Source: Conidiobolus incongruus B7586 (Eukaryota; Entomophthoromycota; Entomophthoromycetes; Entomophthorales; Conidiobolaceae). From it: DNA of 13,398 nt. Position 1 is the stretch's first letter. Each line of letters opens with the position of its first letter. The position numbers and the translations under genes were made by a program. Shown piece after piece: positions 9,349 to 13,398 of this stretch. The stretch is from NCBI GenBank assembly GCA_000697335.1, contig JNEM01012087.1, positions 1-13,398 on the forward strand, read 5' to 3'. The notes beneath the pieces are model-generated. The model made no database searches. It was not told where the DNA came from and saw only the letters and a program-made list of their open reading frames with translations.

Positions 9349-11522
9349 ATGTCTTCTTCTAATCTCAGACGATTACTCCAATTATCTAATCAACTCAGTG
9401 TGAACCCTTGCTCCGATACAGTTATTGAGTAATTCAAATCACTGAATATCATTCAAGTCATTTGCTAATCCTTCAATTTAGTCCCAAGAAAAGTCTTCAA
9501 GAAGAGCGCTTGAACCCTTCTTTCCCAATTCAAGACCTTACCGATTATATCAATGGTGGTGCCGAGAATAGCCGTCTTAAGAAAATGGTTATGGAACAGT
9601 TGGAGCGTGATCCTCTTTGGAAGGTTGATGACTATCCCAATCTCTCCCTTGAAGAGCTCCGTGTGCGTGTGTTCAAGAAAATCCGCAGCTTGGTACAGTA
9701 CTTTATGAATGAGCCTCTCCCTATGTTTTACCTCAGATTCGAAGTGATCAACCTTGTTGATCCTGGTTTCTATACACGTGTCGGTGTCCACTATGGTTTA
9801 TTCGTAACTAATCTTCAAAGCCAAGCAACTCCCAACCAATTACAATATTGGATCGAACAAGGTGCTTTGAATATGCAGGGCATGTTTGGCTGTTTCGCTA
9901 TGACTGAACTTGGACACGGATCAAACGTCCAAGGGGTTGAGACTACTGCAACCCTTGATTTGGATACTGATGAATTTATCATTCACACTCCCACTTTGAC
10001 TGCCACAAAATGGTGGATTGGAGGTGCCGCTCACACCGCCACTCACGCTGTTGTCTTTGCCCAGCTTATTGTTAAAGGTAAAAACTATGGTGTCAAGTCC
10101 TTCGTCGTTCCTTTACGCAACCCTGATGATTTCTCGCTCAAGATCGGTGTAACCATCGGAGACTGTGGTAAGAAGATGGGTCGCGACGGTATTGATAACG
10201 GTTACATCCAATTCTCTCATGTCAGAATCCCAAGATCATACATGCTTATGAAATATACTAAGGTTGATTCCCAGGGTAATGTTACCAAGCCTCCCATGGA
10301 TCAAGTCGCTTATGGCGCTCTCATGAATGGACGTGTTTCCATGGTTCGCGACGGTGCTATCTTTGCCTTCAAGGCATTGACCATTGCTCTTCGTTATGCC
10401 GCTGTCAGAAGACAATTCTCTGCTACCCCTAATCAACCAGAAACCAAGCTCTTGGACTATCCTATCCACCAGCACCGTTTGATTCCTCTTTTGGCCAAAG
10501 CTTTCGCTCTCCACTTCACTGCCAAAGAAGTTAAGGTGATCTACGAGAATTTACTCGAAACTATTGACAATGCTAAGACTAAGGAGAGTCTTAAGGCTGC
10601 TATGAATGTTATGAAGGAAGCTCACGCCACTAGCGCTGGTTTGAAAGCTTTCGCTACTTGGGAATGTCTCGACATCATTGAAAGATGCAGACAAGCTTGT
10701 GGTGGTCACGGTTATTCCTCCTACACTGGCTTAGCTAACATGTATCAAGATTTCGCTGTTCAATGTACTTGGGAAGGTGATAACACCATTTTGACTCTCC
10801 AATTGGGTAGATACTTAATCCAATCTTACCTCAATCGCCACAAGGGTGAACTCCCCTCTGGTATTCAATACCTCAACTTATTATCCCAACCAGAAAAGAT
10901 GAAGAGCGTCTGCAAAGCTACCAAAGTAGAAGATCTCATTGACTTAAAGACATTGATTCAAGCTTGGGATCTTGCTTGTGCTTCATGTGTCAAAGACGCC
11001 GGAGAAGCTTACCAAAAGGCTATCAAGGAAGGTCAAACTCCCGAACAAGCTTTCGAATTCGCTTCGGTTGAACGTTTGAGAGCCGCCAAGATTCATACCA
11101 ATGGCTACACCATCAAGCAATTCGCTCATTCTTTAGAACATGCCCCCGAATCACTCAAGCCCATCTTGACCCAATTGGCCAAGCTTCACGCAGTCAACAC
11201 CACCGTCGAATTCTCAGGCGAATTGATGCAAGTAGGCTACTTCAACGCCGACCAAATGAACGAGATCCGCTCCCAAGTCAAGACACTCTGCACCGCGATC
11301 CGCAAGGATGTCATCCCTCTTGTTGATTCATTCGGCTTTACCGACTACGTCATTAACTCCCCCTTGGGTCGCTACGATGGTGACATTTACACCGCTTACT
11401 TCAATCTTGTTCAAAGAAACAATCCACCAGTCCATCCTCCCACCTATTTTGAATCCTTGATCAAACCTTTGTTGAAGAACAAGTCAGAAGAAGCTGAGGT
11501 TATCAATTTGGAAATTGATTAA
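9349..11522 (+). CDS. ACOX: Peroxisomal acyl-CoA oxidase, copy 2 (706 aa, two exons)
   Basis: Same reaction and family as copy 1. CDS is join(9349..9428, 9482..11522). The start at 9349 is the first ATG after the TATA box, and splicing joins it in frame to the conserved DPKKSLQEERLNP stretch. An unspliced ATG at 9462 lies inside the intron and would give a false N-terminus. Visible parts: N-domain ~28-148; FGCFAMTELGHGSN at 162-175 and WWIGG at 204-208 (FAD-binding middle domain); RYAAVRRQF at 331-339; ACGGHGYS at 432-439; catalytic glutamate E458 in CTWEGDNT; GRYDGDIYTAYF from 656. The N-terminus has R8-L-LQLSN-Q15-L16, matching the refined PTS2 consensus. The C-terminus ...INLEID is not a PTS1. 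Codons are richer in C-ending forms than in copy 1, which suggests higher expression. No defects seen. Confidence 0.96.
9429..9481 (+). other. Intron of acyl-CoA oxidase copy 2
   Basis: 53-base intron with donor GTAATT, branch-point-like GCTAAT near 9464-9469 and acceptor TTTAG. It is in phase 2 and splits the Asp27 codon (GA|T), the same site as in copy 1. Apart from the splice signals the two introns share no obvious sequence. Confidence 0.9.
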
Positions 11523-11543
11523 AGTATATAAATATATTTAAAT

Positions 11544-11549
11544 AATAAA
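11544..11549 (+). terminator. Candidate polyadenylation signal, copy 2
   Basis: AATAAA lies 22 bases after the stop codon of the second acyl-CoA oxidase gene. Chance hits are common in this AT-rich flank, so support comes only from its position. Confidence 0.3.
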
Positions 11550-12279
11550 TTAATAATTAAATTAAAATAAAAGAAATTACTTTGAAATTTCAAAATGGAA
11601 ATTTTAGTACATTTTTATATATTAATTAAATAAATAAAATATTTTTAATTGTTTTTCATATAATTTATAATTTAATAAATAATAATTCTCATGAAAATTT
11701 TTTAACGTATTATACTTTACAATATATTATTTATTTTTAGTAAAATTATTTATTAAATAATATTAATAATTTCTATCTTGATATTTATTGATTATTAATC
11801 TAATTTATATAATTTAAAATTTAATTTAATTAATTCAATATAATGATATTTATTAAAAATCAAAAATTCATTTTATTAACTTGTTTAAATTTTAATTAAC
11901 ATTGGTTTTAAATTAATTTGTATTCAAAATTTTAAATTTGTATAAAAAATTTCTCATTAATAAATTAATAATTGAATTTTTAAATAAATAAATAGATATA
12001 ATTTTTTATTTTTAATAATTTAGAGGGTTTATTAATTTATCAACTTATATTGAATTTTATAAATATCAATAATATGAATTATAAATAATCGGTAAAATAG
12101 GTGAAAAATGAAAAATTAATAATAAATTTAATTTGAAATAATAAATATGAGATATAATTAAAATTAAAATATAAAATACACAAATAAAAATTAGAAATGT
12201 ACTAAAAGAAAATAATAAAAAGTAAATAAAGATATATAAATAATATAGTTTCAAAAAGTATATAAAATTCATTAAATAG
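11550..12279. other. AT-rich intergenic DNA, nothing seen
   Basis: About 730 bases of almost pure A+T between the copy 2 gene and the tRNA. A minus-strand open frame covering 12066-12359 runs antisense-wise through the tRNA gene into low-complexity DNA (Y/F/I/L-rich peptide) and is not a credible gene. Confidence 0.75.
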
Positions 12280-12285
12280 AAAAAA
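12280..12285 (-). terminator. RNA polymerase III terminator of the tRNA-Thr gene
   Basis: Six A on the + strand, which is TTTTTT on the transcribed minus strand, start 8 bases past the tRNA 3' end. A run of four or more T just downstream is the usual Pol III stop. Confidence 0.8.
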
Positions 12286-12293
12286 CAATGCTT

Positions 12294-12365
12294 GCCTTCT
12301 ACCAGAATCGAACTGGTGACCTTCCGCTTACTAGGCGGACGCTCTGCCAACTGAGCCAAGAAGGC
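12294..12365 (-). tRNA. tRNA-Thr (anticodon AGT), intronless
   Basis: The reverse complement folds into a complete 72-base cloverleaf. The 7-bp acceptor stem GCCTTCT/AGAAGGC is perfect. There is a D-arm with A-box TGGCTCAGTTGG, an anticodon stem TCCGC/GCGGA closing the loop CTAGTAA, and a T-arm ACCAG/CTGGT with loop TTCGATT (B-box). The anticodon AGT, read as inosine at the first position, decodes ACU/ACC threonine codons. There is no intron and no encoded CCA, as expected for a eukaryotic nuclear tRNA. It is transcribed towards the acyl-CoA oxidase genes. The candidate LTR fossil begins 10 bases upstream of its 5' end. Confidence 0.97.
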
Positions 12366-12375
12366 CTAACACTAA

Positions 12376-12611
12376 TGTGACGATTGCTACCTAATTGATA
12401 CCTTTCTTCACTCCAATTCACTATTAAGTACCTGATTAACCAAATTAGCCCTTATCAACATTTTACCAGTCCACGTCTGAGTGACCTCACTGTTACTCAT
12501 CCGTGCATACTTATGCCTATATATTTCACTTAAGTATAAGAAGGGCTCGGCTCCCTTCTTGATCTCTCTCTCTTACCTTACTTTCTTACATTAATAAACC
12601 TTTTTCCTACA
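12376..12611 (+). mobile_element. Candidate 5' LTR of a Ty3/Gypsy-type fossil element
   Basis: About 236 bases that look like an LTR. It starts TGTGACGATTG and ends CCTACA (TG...CA). Inside are a TATATAT box (12518-12524), a stem-loop about 14 bases further on, a CT-rich tract and AATAAA (12593-12598), the usual U3-R-U5 order. It is much richer in G+C than the DNA on its left. It begins 10 bases upstream of the tRNA-Thr gene, a placement typical of tRNA-targeting LTR elements. No partner LTR, no convincing primer-binding site and no target duplication can be shown in the window, so the ends are approximate and the family assignment is inference. A plain Pol II promoter for a host gene is the alternative. 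Confidence 0.4.
12538..12560 (+). other. Perfect 8-bp stem-loop in the candidate LTR
   Basis: AAGAAGGG (12538-12545), loop CTCGGCT, CCCTTCTT (12553-12560). It lies just after the TATA-like box, so it would form at the very 5' end of a transcript. Leader hairpins of this kind are common in retroelement R regions. It could also be a chance G+C-rich palindrome, but it is the strongest hairpin I noticed outside the tRNA. Confidence 0.6.
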
Positions 12612-12960
12612 TCCAAAGCCAACCCTTTTGGTATACTCAAGTAACTGCTTATAGTTCCACTTGAGTCATTTTACACTAATCCTTCTAAACCCGTTCCTAT
12701 TGATATTCCTTGATTCCATCTTTTAGCATGTCGGATCCTAACGCCGCCACTGTTGCTGCTGGTCTAGTCGCTCTGTACAAAGCCCCATTTACAAGTGATC
12801 AAGGCCGAATAGCCAGAGATCTGATCATTGGTAGTTTACCCCAGCTGGTAGGTATCATGTTTCACAATCTGGCCTACAGAATGGCTGTGTCAGTGTCCTC
12901 AATGACGCTCCAAGAGCTAATAACCGTGACAACTAATTCTTTAACCCATAACAGATTTAA
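12612..12960 (+). mobile_element. Leader and gag-like start of the fossil element (broken)
   Basis: Following the candidate LTR are about 100 bases of leader and then a G+C-rich, coding-like stretch. It opens with ATG at 12710 or more likely 12728, and the peptide begins MSDPNAATVAAGLVALYKAP. I do not recognise a domain in it. Its position behind an LTR-like segment suggests a gag start. Coding character ends near 12950, where the sequence turns abruptly into A+T-rich DNA, so only the head of the element remains here and it is broken. The stretch resembles the island at 6414-6598. A partial host gene of unknown function is the alternative. Confidence 0.35.
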
Positions 12961-13398
12961 TTTAAATCTAATTTTTATTTTTTCCACCAATTATTATATT
13001 TATTTTTTTTATCATTAGATTCTACTTTAAATTCATTTTATTTATATTCTGTCGATTTTTTTTTAATTTTTCTCTTTTTTGATATATTACTTTAATAAAA
13101 TATCTCGCATACAATTATTTAATAATATCCTTTGATATTATTAATTAATATTATATATTGAATAATTTTTATAATATAAAATATTTTATTTTACTTAAAT
13201 TATAATTTAATAATATATTTAACTAATTAGAAATAGAGTTTTATTTAATTTAAACCAAAATTATAAATATATATAAAATAATTAATCCAAGATTTTTATA
13301 TTAATAGTTTAATATTGAAAAATTAAAATTCCTATATATAATATTTTAATTAATAATATATCAAAAAAATTATATTTCATTATAATATATTTAATAAT
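12961..13398. other. AT-rich DNA to the window end, nothing seen
   Basis: Low-complexity A+T-rich sequence with no gene, RNA or LTR-like segment recognisable. The tail of the open frame reaching 13018 (N/F/Y/I-rich) belongs to this background. Confidence 0.7.

Noticed and set aside
9462-9481. ATG at 9462 as the start of copy 2
   Set aside because: It lies inside the 53-base intron. The spliced start at 9349 gives an N-terminus that aligns with copy 1 and a clean GT...AG junction at the same codon.
9465-10514. Minus-strand open frames antisense to copy 2 (and similar ones within 4152-5807 antisense to copy 1)
   Set aside because: They are shadows of strongly conserved coding DNA on the other strand, with no independent protein signature.
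12066-12359. 97-codon open frame on the minus strand
   Set aside because: Its first third is the tRNA-Thr gene read as protein and the rest is AT-rich noise.
1-13398. CRISPR array, bacterial operon or prokaryotic defence system
   Set aside because: No spaced direct repeats are visible. Spliceosomal introns, a eukaryotic-type tRNA gene with Pol III signals and the gene families present show that this is eukaryotic nuclear DNA.

Overview
The window looks like nuclear DNA of a fungus, most likely an AT-rich, early-diverging (zygomycete-grade) lineage. Three things point that way: intergenic DNA that is overwhelmingly A+T, coding DNA that is clearly richer in G+C, and introns of 53-55 bases with GT...AG ends and a CTAAC/CTAAT branch point close to the 3' end. 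The placement is inferred from style and from the protein family. I cannot name a species.

Layout, left to right. Positions 210-709 hold the decayed 3' end of an acyl-CoA oxidase gene on the + strand. About 3.2 kb of AT-rich DNA with no supportable gene follows. The first intact acyl-CoA oxidase gene (3948-6135, two exons, 710 aa) comes next. Directly after it lies a G+C-richer island (about 6235-6600) that resembles part of a second island near the right end. Another 2.6 kb of AT-rich DNA leads to the second intact acyl-CoA oxidase gene (9349-11522, two exons, 706 aa). After more AT-rich DNA there is a tRNA-Thr(AGT) gene on the minus strand (12294-12365). Ten bases upstream of that tRNA begins what looks like the 5' end of an old Ty3/Gypsy-type LTR element (about 12376-12960), which fades into AT-rich DNA to the window's end.

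The core is therefore a tandem, same-strand family of peroxisomal acyl-CoA oxidases: two live copies and one clear corpse, with two further doubtful relics (2091-2220 and 8865-9010). These enzymes carry out the first, H2O2-producing step of peroxisomal fatty-acid beta-oxidation. In both live genes the true start is in a short first exon of 80-86 bases that a plain ORF search misses. That exon encodes a peroxisomal targeting signal type 2 (R-L-x5-H/Q-L), while the C-termini lack any SKL-like type 1 signal. This is the most interesting observation in the window. I see no sign of a wholly new multi-gene system.
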